From Planctomycetota bacterium (GTDB lineage Bacteria; Planctomycetota; MHYJ01; JACQXL01; JACQZI01): DNA of 64,000 bases. This document shows, one piece after another, positions 45,688-53,082 of this stretch (position 1 is the stretch's first letter; each line of letters begins with the position of its first letter). The notes beneath the pieces were generated by a model. The model did no database searches, was not told the DNA's origin, and saw nothing but the letters and a program-made list of their open reading frames with translations. Both the position numbers and the translations under genes were made by a program. The stretch is taken from positions 1 through 64,000 of the forward strand of contig JACQZI010000014.1 in assembly GCA_016207825.1 (NCBI GenBank), written 5' to 3'.

Positions 45688-46196
45688 AGAAAAAAATGAT
45701 ATTTTTATGGATAGAAGACAATCAAAAACGTCAAGCTGATTATGCAAGGACTTTGGAAAATAAATCTTTTAGAGGTATCCCAAAGGCCGAAATTGATTTT
45801 AAATTAGTTAGAGGGATGGATATAAAAGAAGTATTAGATGGAATAACCAAAGCATATAGAAGAATACCCCCCAATCTTATTATTATAGACCATTTTTTGG
45901 ATAATATTAAAGGCGGTTTTATAGAAGACAACAAGACTAATGGTACCTCTATAGCTTTGCTTCTAAGAGAAAAAGGATTAAATTGCCCCATTGTTGGAAT
46001 AACAACCGCTGCAAATATACGCAGGATCCCTATTTCTAATAATACTAAAGATATATATGATGATTTTATAGATGCCGATGACTTTGAGGAATATTTCGAG
46101 GATATTTTTGTTCTGGCAAATGCATTTAGAGTTTCGAAAAAAGTCCCCTCCGATAAGTCTAGGTTTTTAGGCTTATTAAAAACCCAAAACAATTAA
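45684..46196 (+). CDS. Receiver-domain (response regulator-like) protein
   Basis: A 170-residue protein with an atypical receiver domain. The acidic pocket is IFLWIEDNQ (residues 6-14), the presumed phosphoacceptor aspartate is in NLIIIDHFLDN (about 62-72) and the threonine switch is in CPIVGITTAA (about 103-112). An extra acidic loop follows. It starts within the stop of the GHKL gene. The end is suspect: a minus-one shift near the run of five A residues at 46178-46182 continues into another long open frame, so the natural protein probably has a further 170 residues. Confidence 0.8.
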   Translation: MKKKMIFLWIEDNQKRQADYARTLENKSFRGIPKAEIDFKLVRGMDIKEVLDGITKAYRRIPPNLIIIDHFLDNIKGGFIEDNKTNGTSIALLLREKGLNCPIVGITTAANIRRIPISNNTKDIYDDFIDADDFEEYFEDIFVLANAFRVSKKVPSDKSRFLGLLKTQNN

Positions 46197-46699
46197 GAGA
46201 ACAATTAATACAAGTACTGCCTACTGATTTAAGTTCAAGCTGGCTATCAACTCTATACAAATGGGTCAGAAATAGTTTTTTTGGTAAACCAGGATTCCTA
46301 TATAATAAATTGTGGGCTGCAACCTATCTCGGTTTAAATGAAAAAGGTTTTGAGAAAGTAGAAAATATTTTTAAGGATGCAAAATATGAAGGGATCTTTG
46401 CAAACACGTCAAAACCTCGTTGGTGGCCAATGAAAATCAAGGATTTATTGTATCAAAAGATTCACGAAAAGCATAGCGGTCTAACATGGGAACTTGGGCA
46501 TTTTTTAACCCCGCCAATCACTAAGAATGATTTTTCTAAATGTTATGTTTGTGAAAAAGATTATCCAGAAATCGTGGGATATACAGATGAATCATTAAAA
46601 AAACAATATCCCATGCATATTAGATGCTCAGAACCGATTGTTAATCTCGAAAAAGATATGTTCTTTGAAGAGAAACGAAAGCAAAAAAGGAAAAAATGA
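46163..46699 (+). pseudogene. Zinc-binding C-terminal extension of the receiver protein, in the minus-one frame
   Basis: This frame is open from 46163, but no ATG, GTG or TTG occurs before 46310. The region before that is clearly coding (QLREQLIQVLPTDLSSSWLS and WVRNSFFGKPGFLYNKLWAA). It ends in a putative zinc site, CYVC and HIRC about 21 residues apart. Without a start codon ahead of the coding part, it is best read as the C-terminal half of the receiver protein, separated by an indel or joined by ribosomal frameshifting. Its stop overlaps the next start (ATGA at 46696), which suggests it is translated. A short product from the TTG at 46310 (129 residues) is the alternative. Confidence 0.65.
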
Positions 46700-47409
46700 G
46701 CATAAATACCACATTTCCTACGCCGGTTAAATTAATCCAAGAAGAAATAAAAACACTGAAGTTCTTGATGAATCAAACAAGAATATCACAGTTTTGTGGC
46801 GATGCCGGAAGGGCATACAGTGTATACAATAAATACCCTCAATTGATCCGAAAAAATCAACTAAAAAACTTTAACTTTTATTTTAATACATTTTTCGATG
46901 TTCCTTGCGCTGATATTGGTTTAACTCTACGAATATTTGTAAATGCAGATGTTAAAATACAAAATAACAGTTATGAAAAAGTGTGTTATCATTTAATAGT
47001 TACGAAAAAAGCCAGAAGGAGCCAGGAAGAACTACGTTACACATTATTTAGAAATTTTCATTTTGACTATAATCCTAAAGCTAATGAAAGTGGACATCCA
47101 TTTTTTCATTTACAGTACGGAGGAGGAACGGGTCGCTCGTTCGGGGCCGAATATGCAATTAACATCACTTTTCCAAGTATAGATTTGCCTCGTATCTCTT
47201 ATAAGCCCATGTCATTAGCATTATTAATGCAAATAGTTTTTATGCATTTTTATGATGAAAATGTTGTAAAACTACGTGAAGACAATGATTGGAAAAGCAT
47301 TCTATGGAATAATGAACAGCTATGCTGGAAAGACTACTATGCTGAATGTTCTGCTTATTTAAATTCAGAGGAAAAACATATACTTTGTAATCATTTCTGC
47401 GGGAAATAA
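46696..47409 (+). CDS. Unknown protein, last gene of the GHKL-receiver operon
   Basis: A 237-residue protein I do not recognise. It is soluble and mixed alpha/beta. A conserved-looking motif FHFDYNP....GHPFFHLQYGGG (about residues 131-155) contains histidines that could bind metal or act in catalysis. The C-terminus holds several cysteines (LCWKDYYAEC, ILCNHFC). The ATG overlaps the preceding stop by four bases, so it belongs to the operon. It may be the effector of the system; this is inference only. Confidence 0.75.
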   Translation: MSINTTFPTPVKLIQEEIKTLKFLMNQTRISQFCGDAGRAYSVYNKYPQLIRKNQLKNFNFYFNTFFDVPCADIGLTLRIFVNADVKIQNNSYEKVCYHLIVTKKARRSQEELRYTLFRNFHFDYNPKANESGHPFFHLQYGGGTGRSFGAEYAINITFPSIDLPRISYKPMSLALLMQIVFMHFYDENVVKLREDNDWKSILWNNEQLCWKDYYAECSAYLNSEEKHILCNHFCGK

Positions 47410-47430
47410 ACTTACTTTAACTAAAACTGC

Positions 47431-48747
47431 TTAGTATTTATAATAACCATTCCAAAGCGGTAATTCTTTCAATGCAGTAACTGTAAGATGTCGACACCTT
47501 ATTCTTTTATCTAACCATTTTGTGGTTTTATCGCATTTTAGACTGTTAGTTAACTTCTTACACTCACTAAGTAATTTATTATATGGAGTCAGTACTATTA
47601 AATGATTCTCAGCCGCAACCTTCTTTTTACCGGCAATTATTGTTGATATAATGCGCTTTTTTTCGTCCGGTCTAGATGTTCTGCGAATAACAACAAATGG
47701 AGGAGAGAAAAGTTTTCCGGAGAATTTACGATAGTTTTTAAATCTTTTAACAATTCCGTCTTTAGGTAATTCGCGAGCAAAAATATATCTGCATTTTAAA
47801 CCCTTTTTAATGTCTCTATGTGGGACAACAGCTCCGACATTAACATCAAATAAATCCTTAACCCGTTTTTTAGATTTAATTCTCGGCAAAGCCCAAAAAC
47901 CTTTTCTTTTATTTCCTTTATCTTTCTTCACAGTTAAATGCAATATAAAGACATCAATATCGGTCAATTTATCGAATTGCCCCACAACTTCTATCTTAGT
48001 TATTTTTGCCAGCGAAGAAATTAGTTTTCTCCATTTTTCATATCGTGAGCCAGTCCTTAAAACATCTGGTAATATTGCAGAAATATGACTTCCTGAAGGG
48101 TTAGAAGTGAGACATTTTTCAATAAAAACCGCTGCAGTTGAAACCTTTCCGCATGCCCAAGTACATCCATTTGGTGCCTTCATCATTGTAAAGGGAGGAT
48201 TAATTAAGATATGCTTCTTTTCTTTGGGTTCATTAGTTATTGAAAGAAAATTACCAGTTTGAATAAAAGGAAATGTATTAGATAACAAACAAGGATTTTC
48301 TTTATTTACAGGAAGCCCGCGCAAAATTGCCAATAATGCAAGTCGAATCTTTGTTAGATGGACAAGTTCAGGGTAAATATCATAGCCTCTAATCTGTTTC
48401 CCCCAATTTGTTAAAGTAGTTTTAAGGTCGTTGCCCAAGGGTAATCTTGCCGCATATGCTACAAGTAAATCTCCGGCACCGCATGCGGGGTCAAGTATCG
48501 TCAATTTATTAGAATAATTATTGAAAGGGATTTTACATGTTTGTTTTGCTAGTTCCTTACCGGTAAAAAATATGCCTGATGATTTTTGAGTATTTAAATT
48601 AACTAAACGACGTAACTCTCTACTGGGTTCCCCATTTAGAGCGGCAAAAACTTGTTTGTTATGTGTTTTATTTAGATTACGAAAGGAATCAAGAAGTAAT
48701 GTTTCTGTGTTTCTAACATAACTTTTAAATTGATTAAGGTGATTCAT
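47431..48747 (-). CDS. N6-adenine DNA methyltransferase
   Basis: A 438-residue methyltransferase. Motif I (SAM binding) is LTILDPACGAGDLLVAYAAR (about residues 65-84) and motif IV is ILINPPFTM (about 182-190). KSSGIFFTGKELAKQ before motif I is typical of the N6_Mtase group (type I HsdM, type IIG, BREX PglX). The C-terminal 200 residues are probably the target recognition part. No restriction or specificity subunit is recognised nearby. It converges with the GHKL-receiver operon, 21 bases apart. The ATG at 48747 or a GTG at 48768 may be used. Confidence 0.85.
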   Translation of the reverse strand: MNHLNQFKSYVRNTETLLLDSFRNLNKTHNKQVFAALNGEPSRELRRLVNLNTQKSSGIFFTGKELAKQTCKIPFNNYSNKLTILDPACGAGDLLVAYAARLPLGNDLKTTLTNWGKQIRGYDIYPELVHLTKIRLALLAILRGLPVNKENPCLLSNTFPFIQTGNFLSITNEPKEKKHILINPPFTMMKAPNGCTWACGKVSTAAVFIEKCLTSNPSGSHISAILPDVLRTGSRYEKWRKLISSLAKITKIEVVGQFDKLTDIDVFILHLTVKKDKGNKRKGFWALPRIKSKKRVKDLFDVNVGAVVPHRDIKKGLKCRYIFARELPKDGIVKRFKNYRKFSGKLFSPPFVVIRRTSRPDEKKRIISTIIAGKKKVAAENHLIVLTPYNKLLSECKKLTNSLKCDKTTKWLDKRIRCRHLTVTALKELPLWNGYYKY

Positions 48748-48806
48748 AACAGACCGCCTGACAAACACATGGTCTTTCTAAGAATAAGGAATAAATGTTT
48801 ATCGGA

Positions 48807-48835
48807 ATTATACGATGGTTAGAATATAAAAACAA
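48807..48835 (-). promoter_or_regulatory. Promoter of the methyltransferase gene
   Basis: TTGTTT (48835-48830) and TATAAT (48812-48807) on the minus strand, spacer 17; the leader is about 55 bases. Confidence 0.55.
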
Positions 48836-48866
48836 TATAATCACTATATAAACCATCTAGATATTT

Positions 48867-48896
48867 AGCTAATCCGGGGACAGCTAATCCGGGGAC
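48867..48896. repeat. Perfect 15-bp tandem duplication
   Basis: AGCTAATCCGGGGAC occurs twice without a gap (48867-48881, 48882-48896), followed by ACGTAC. It separates the methyltransferase promoter from the 22-bp array. Confidence 0.85.
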
Positions 48897-48989
48897 ACGT
48901 ACTAATTTCCGTTTAATTCGTTGCTTGAATTTCCCCGTCTTCTACTTCCCGTTTTTCCGCAAAGGTAGTATCAATACGCCAAAGAGGTA

Positions 48990-49319
48990 GTACTCCACTC
49001 GTCTAGGGCTAATACTCCATTCGTCTAGTGTCAGTATAGCATTCGTCAAGGGGCGGTATACGATTCGTATATAACCGGTACTGCATTCGTCTAGTGTCAG
49101 TAGACCATTCGTCAAGGGTTAGTAGACGATTCGTCAAGGGTCGGTACAACATTCGTATATGACCGGTACCCGATTCGTCAAGGGTTGGTACACGATTCGT
49201 CTAGGGTCACTATAGCATTCGTATATGACCGGTACCCGATTCGTCAAGGACCGGTACGGCATTCGTCTAGGGCCGGTATTCGATTCGTATATAACCGGTA
49301 CACCATTCGTTTAGGGGGT
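48990..49319. repeat. Array of fifteen contiguous 22-bp repeats
   Basis: The core ATTCGT (ACTCGT in the first) starts at 48997, 49019, 49041, 49063, 49085, 49107, 49129, 49151, 49173, 49195, 49217, 49239, 49261, 49283 and 49305: exactly 22 bp each time with no indel. Each unit reads GTA, three variable bases, C or G, ATTCGT, then one of two endings. Eleven units have a C(A/T)AGGG-like ending; units 4, 8, 11 and 14 have ATATRACCG. A degenerate sixteenth unit may lie at 48968-48989. It is not coding (22 is not a multiple of 3) and not a CRISPR (no spacers). Confidence 0.95.
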
Positions 49320-49330
49320 GAGATACCGAT

Positions 49331-49681
49331 TCAGGCGTGATATATATAAACCAGAGGGGGGGAGTAGATACCCCCTCCATCCCGCCTTGCGACTAGAGGA
49401 AGGGCGGGATTCCGGGGACTGTAGCCCCCTCCGTCCCTTGAGGGACTTCGGGGACGCCAAATCAATTGTATTATAGCAGGGACAGCCCCCTCTCTATTCC
49501 TTCGGGGACTATAGACAGCAGTCATCCCGTGAGGGATAGCCCCCTATGCTATCCCCCATAATTTTTAAAATGTAAAATTTCTTTATAATTTTGTAAACTA
49601 TTTTTACACTAATTTGGCTAAAAAACAAGCTATAAAGGCAAACAGTCGGATAAAAACGTTTTAAACGGCCTTTCGGGCGGG
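49331..49681. other. Intergenic region with C/G-rich palindromes, then an AT-rich stretch
   Basis: 49350-49560 is rich in short GGGGGCT/CCCCCT-type inverted pieces like those at 16.9, 18.5 and 50.4 kb. 49555-49640 is AT-rich. No gene is seen; short minus-strand frames here have no coding character. Confidence 0.5.
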
Positions 49682-49698
49682 TTGGCATGGAAATTGCT
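49682..49698 (+). promoter_or_regulatory. Sigma-54 (RpoN) type promoter
   Basis: TTGGCATGGAAATTGCT matches the -24/-12 consensus, with GG and GC separated by exactly ten bases. It points towards the gene at 49858. Confidence 0.65.
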
Positions 49699-49722
49699 AT
49701 ATAAGTAGTATGCAGTGCCACC

Positions 49723-49802
49723 TTTACGGCTAATAGGCCGTAAAATGGAAAGTACCCGTATCCCGTACGGCGAGAATGGGAATTGCCCCGGCATTCGCCG
49801 GG
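49723..49802 (+). promoter_or_regulatory. Structured 5' leader with two hairpins
   Basis: TTTACGGC-taatag-GCCGTAAA (49723-49744) and CCCGGC-attc-GCCGGG (49787-49802) are perfect inverted repeats between the sigma-54 promoter and the ribosome site AGAAGGTG at 49841. Confidence 0.5.
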
Positions 49803-49857
49803 ACGCCCGATTGATACTACGTCGAATGGGCGGGACGGAAAGAAGGTGATTTTACGT

Positions 49858-50383
49858 ATGGTGTACGCACCGCTTTTATGACTCTAACGACTACGATGGG
49901 GACGACGAATACTCCTATCAGGACGAACTTGATAACAAGTTCTTCCACGGGAAACCTTCAAACCAAAAACACCGCTTTACATTAAAAGACATCGTATTTT
50001 TAATCGCCCGCCTTTCCAACCCTCGTGATGATAAACTGCCCCTTATCCAGGATTATTACATAATAGATTGCAAAGGAAGCACCCTTTGCCGAAAATACCG
50101 CATAAGGCGCAAACGACTCGCCGGATTCCTTAGAAAAGTAAAACGGGAGTATAACTGGCTGGTCCACCGCCATGAAGGCGAATTAATCCCCTTTTCCTTT
50201 AAGGAAATCATCTGCCTGGTCGGGCGCATCACCATTTCGTTATCCCCATGTGAAATACGCTGGTCTCAGGGTTATTATGATACGGACGGCGACTGGCGAA
50301 AGACCTGCGAGAAGTGCAGCATACCCAAAACCACCCTTTTCCGCTTTTTAAGGTGTAAAATACGCCAGGCATTCCTTAATTAG
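49858..50383 (+). pseudogene. Frameshifted gene for a 174-residue basic protein
   Basis: AGAAGGTG (49841-49848) precedes ATG 49858, which opens MVYAPL and then hits TGA. The frame one base further on is open for about 500 bases, from just after TGA at 49847-49849 to TAG at 50381-50383, and reads YDSNDYDGDDEYSYQDEL, then FTLKDIVFLIARLSNP and TLFRFLRCKIRQAFLN. Removing one T from the run at 49873-49876 joins the two. The product is basic, with CEKC near the end beside a helix-turn-helix-like segment. Function unknown. It is either recently inactivated or affected by an indel error. Confidence 0.65.
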
Positions 50384-50745
50384 CGGCTTTTTCTCTCTCC
50401 CCGCTACGTTGCCCCCTACCCCATGCTTCGGGGACTCCCCCCACCTACGCCATGGCTACGGGGGGACGACCAATATATCCTTGGGTAGGGTCAGCCTATT
50501 AATATTACGCAGAATGGGGCACTTAGGGGACGCTCATATTATATTTATTATTGTAGGAGCAGTCATTCCCACTTTGTCCCCACGCTAAAAACACCCTCTT
50601 TCCAACTCCTTTTATTTTAAGCCATTGGAAACAGGCTCTTTTTCTCCATTCCCAAATGCGGGAATAATTCCATAAGGATGGAGGGACAAACGAATGGCGA
50701 ATAGCGAATTCGGAATGTTGAAGTCCTCCAAAGGAGGGTAGAAAG
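50384..50745. other. Intergenic region with palindromes
   Basis: The first part has C/G-rich inverted pieces around 50405-50475. The last part contains a hairpin that includes the ribosome site of the next gene (50725-50737). No other gene was recognised. Confidence 0.5.
50725..50737 (+). promoter_or_regulatory. Hairpin that pairs the Shine-Dalgarno
   Basis: CCTCC (50725-50729), loop AAA, GGAGG (50733-50737). GGAGG is the ribosome site for the frame starting at 50746. Confidence 0.5.
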
Positions 50746-51141
50746 ATAAGAAAAATTGAAGCCATCCCGTTAGAACGGGACGTCACTGACGTTCCGAAAC
50801 ACCCTGATGAACTGACCACCTTTGAGTTCATCAACAGGCACCTTTACCAGAGGGCGCTAAAAGGCGCTTACCGGAATGAATTAGAGCTGGTTAAGGAACG
50901 GCTATCGCCTTCGCTGGATTCGTTCAAGGACGCGGAGGAGTTTATGAAGGCAATGCGGAAAGATCATGACCTTAAGGAAAAAACCGTCCGGGAACTGAAA
51001 CAACTCTGGAAAAAGGACTATGACCTCAGGCCCGCGACAGGCGTAATCCTGATGCTGGCATTGTGGATTAATGCCCCAGCTGCCAGTGAGAATTACTGGT
51101 ATAAATTGTTTGTCGGGCTGGAAGAAGGAGGTGAAGCATGA
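50746..51141 (+). CDS. Unknown 131-residue protein with an ATA start codon
   Basis: The frame is open from 50722 to the stop at 51139-51141, but the first ATG is at 50944. The part before that is convincingly coding (HPDELTTFEFINRHLYQRAL, ELELVKERLSPSLDSF), and AAGGAGGG ends eight bases before ATA at 50746. ATA, a rare start, would give a protein beginning M-R-K-I-E-A-I-P. A product from 50944 (65 residues) is possible but lacks its own site. The protein is helical and charged, with no recognised domain. Its stop overlaps the protease start (ATGA). Codons 50766-50833 include three palindromes. Confidence 0.6.
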   Translation: MRKIEAIPLERDVTDVPKHPDELTTFEFINRHLYQRALKGAYRNELELVKERLSPSLDSFKDAEEFMKAMRKDHDLKEKTVRELKQLWKKDYDLRPATGVILMLALWINAPAASENYWYKLFVGLEEGGEA

Positions 51142-51969
51142 AACGCGTAATGTTTATAATAATCTTAGGGATTTTGGGAATCGGGCTGACAGCATGGGCG
51201 ACTAAGCCGCCCGAACTCCCGCCGGATGTGATAATCATCCGCCCCTTATCTACTAAGGACAACCCATATCAATGGGAATATGATGAAATGCTTAGCCCGA
51301 CAGTAAGAATCACAACTGCCAATGGAATAGGGTCTGGCGTTGTGATTCAGAGTTCAATAGTTTCAAAGTTTAATAGTTCAAAAGAAACTCTTGAACAGTT
51401 GAACAATTCAACGGTTGAACTTTACGTTTTGACTGCTGCTCATGTGGTTGGGAATTACGCCAAGGTAGATGTGACATTCTACGATTATAGCCACGAAGGC
51501 ACTAAGACACTAAGCGCTTCTGTAGTTATTACGGATACGCTTAAAGATTTGGCATAGCTTAGTCTGAAAGCTGACAACTATAATCTAAAAACTGCTGCGT
51601 TAGCAGATAGGGATTATCAATATTATCTGTTTGCCCCTGTTTATGTCGTTGGTTGCTCGTTAGGTTTATCTCCAAGACCGTCTTCAGGAATCATCTCGGC
51701 TATTAACTTTGATTCGGTGGAAGTTTCCGCGCCTATCTTACCCGGTAATTCCGGTGGTCCGGTTTACACGGCAGATACGCACGAGTTAATCGGTATCGCA
51801 GTATGGGTTCGGTTATGCGGTAATCAACTTGTTACTACCATGGCGGGTATCGTGCCCATCTCGGAAATATACGATTTCCTGGATTCAGCCACCAAGACTC
51901 TAAGACACCAAGAAAAACTTAGTGACTTTGTGCCTTCGTGGCAAATAAACCACAGGAAGGAGTTAGACT

Positions 51970-52062
51970 ATGCTGAAAGTAATGTCGAGTTTCTGGCTGG
52001 GTGTGGTCAGGGCGGTTATCAAAATCGTTTTGGCTCTCATCCGGAAGAAAATAGAAAAATAA
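51970..52062 (+). CDS. Small 30-residue amphipathic/membrane peptide
   Basis: AAGGAG at 51957-51962 lies seven bases before this ATG. The product, MLKVMSSFWLGVVRAVIKIV then LALIRKKIEK, is one hydrophobic helix with a basic end. It overlaps the 3' part of the protease frame in another frame and could be the true next cistron. The small size makes coding potential uncertain; the ribosome site is the main support. Confidence 0.45.
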   Translation: MLKVMSSFWLGVVRAVIKIVLALIRKKIEK

Positions 52063-52229
52063 TCGCCACTCATAGGCAGTTACAGGCGTTAAGGGGTACT
52101 GTGAACTCTTTGGCGCAACTGCGTATAGAGAGCGTTAAAAATATAGCCACGCCCCTTACCTGTTGGAAGGGACTCCCTATTATTCGGGTGTCCCTGAAGT
52201 GCAACGGAGCGGGGGAAAAGCACAGAAGT

Positions 52230-52250
52230 CCCCCGATGTCATCTCGGGGG
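52230..52250. repeat. Hairpin before the 52285 gene
   Basis: CCCCCGA-tgtcatc-TCGGGGG, 7-bp perfect arms, located between the protease and the unknown 265-residue protein. Confidence 0.5.
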
Positions 52251-52284
52251 GCTCTGTGTCTCTGTGGCAAAAGGAGAATGTAAG

Positions 52285-53082
52285 ATGAGTATCACAAGAA
52301 TATGGATAAAACTGGCTATCAACCCGCTGACACAGGCAGTGCCTAAAATGGCAGAGCTCTGGTCAGAGGGCTTGACCGGTAACGCGGATAAGCTGATTGA
52401 ACGCCTTAAGGCGGTCATCCCTGACGAAATGTCCTATCTTTCCAAGATGGCGGAACCTGCCGAGCAGGCATACCAGAATGTGCTTGACCCGGCTTTTGTC
52501 AGCCGGAGAGGCAAGAACAAGTCCAAAATAAATGCCAGCCAGGCATATAAAATCAAACGGGCATGGGCAAAATACCTGCGGAACCTGGACCATGCGTTTG
52601 AGACCGTTGACGGCGTCACCGCCAAGCGGTTCAAGGATAATGTTATTGCCGCCAAGGAAGATTATGCCGAAAGGTTGAGCGAAAGCACGCTTGCCCTGAC
52701 AGGCATTAAGGCCCTGGAATCCGGTCCCGCAAGGATTGCGGTTTATTGGCTGTCCGGCGACTCCAAAGCCAAAGGGATGATGAGGGCGGCAGACCTCTAC
52801 ATGGCGCCGAGCGAACCCTTTAACGTCACCACGGCGGAAAAGAAGAATTCGCTCCGGGTGCTTTTGATTTCCCGGCTCATACAGGGCGGTATATCAATCA
52901 TCCAGGGTGGAATGGGCATGCCCCTAATAACGGAAGTCAATACCCTCTTGAACTCGCTGGTTCAGGGGATGGTTGACCCGGCATTGGGGCTGGAAAGCTT
53001 TGCTCCGGGCGGTGCTTCTCACTTGGACTTCGTCAAGGATAACGGACAGTTGTTTTTGTCTGTTAAGGTTTCTCAGGTATGA
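52285..53082 (+). CDS. Unknown 265-residue protein of a family also found as a fragment at 18.2 kb
   Basis: A soluble, mostly helical protein with basic character (RRGKNKSKINASQAYKIKRA) and a Gly-rich hydrophobic segment (LIQGGISIIQGGMGMPLITE). No family is recognised. The last 27 residues match the minus-strand fragment at 18214-18315 in 21 positions, so the family occurs more than once in this chromosome. AAAGGAGAA lies about eight bases before the ATG at 52285; a longer start at 52264 is less likely. It is the last gene of the cassette behind the sigma-54 promoter. Confidence 0.75.
   Translation: MSITRIWIKLAINPLTQAVPKMAELWSEGLTGNADKLIERLKAVIPDEMSYLSKMAEPAEQAYQNVLDPAFVSRRGKNKSKINASQAYKIKRAWAKYLRNLDHAFETVDGVTAKRFKDNVIAAKEDYAERLSESTLALTGIKALESGPARIAVYWLSGDSKAKGMMRAADLYMAPSEPFNVTTAEKKNSLRVLLISRLIQGGISIIQGGMGMPLITEVNTLLNSLVQGMVDPALGLESFAPGGASHLDFVKDNGQLFLSVKVSQV

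Larger units (their letters stand above)
51138..52283 (+). pseudogene. Trypsin-like (HtrA/S1-type) serine protease interrupted by an in-frame TAG
   Basis: The N-terminus MKRVMFIIILGILGIGLTAW is a signal peptide. The triad is recognisable: histidine in VLTAAHVVGNY, aspartate near TDTLKDLA, serine in PILPGNSGGPVYT. TAG at 51555-51557 interrupts the frame right after KDLA; translation in the same frame then continues without a stop (LSLKADNYNLKTAALADRDY) to the serine motif and on to 52283. A GTG at 51717 cannot restore a full enzyme. The gene is inactive unless the amber codon is read through. The last 100 codons look non-native and overlap the mini-ORF at 51970. Confidence 0.75.

Noticed and set aside
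46173-46185. Canonical programmed minus-one frameshift site in the receiver gene
   Set aside because: TTATTAAAAACCC does not fit X-XXY-YYZ in the receiver frame; an indel explains the data equally well.
48990-49319. The 22-bp array as a CRISPR or a coding repeat
   Set aside because: Units are contiguous with no spacers, and a 22-bp period cannot hold a reading frame.
51717-52283. Independent gene starting at GTG 51717
   Set aside because: It is the in-frame continuation of the protease after the amber codon and lacks the catalytic histidine and aspartate.
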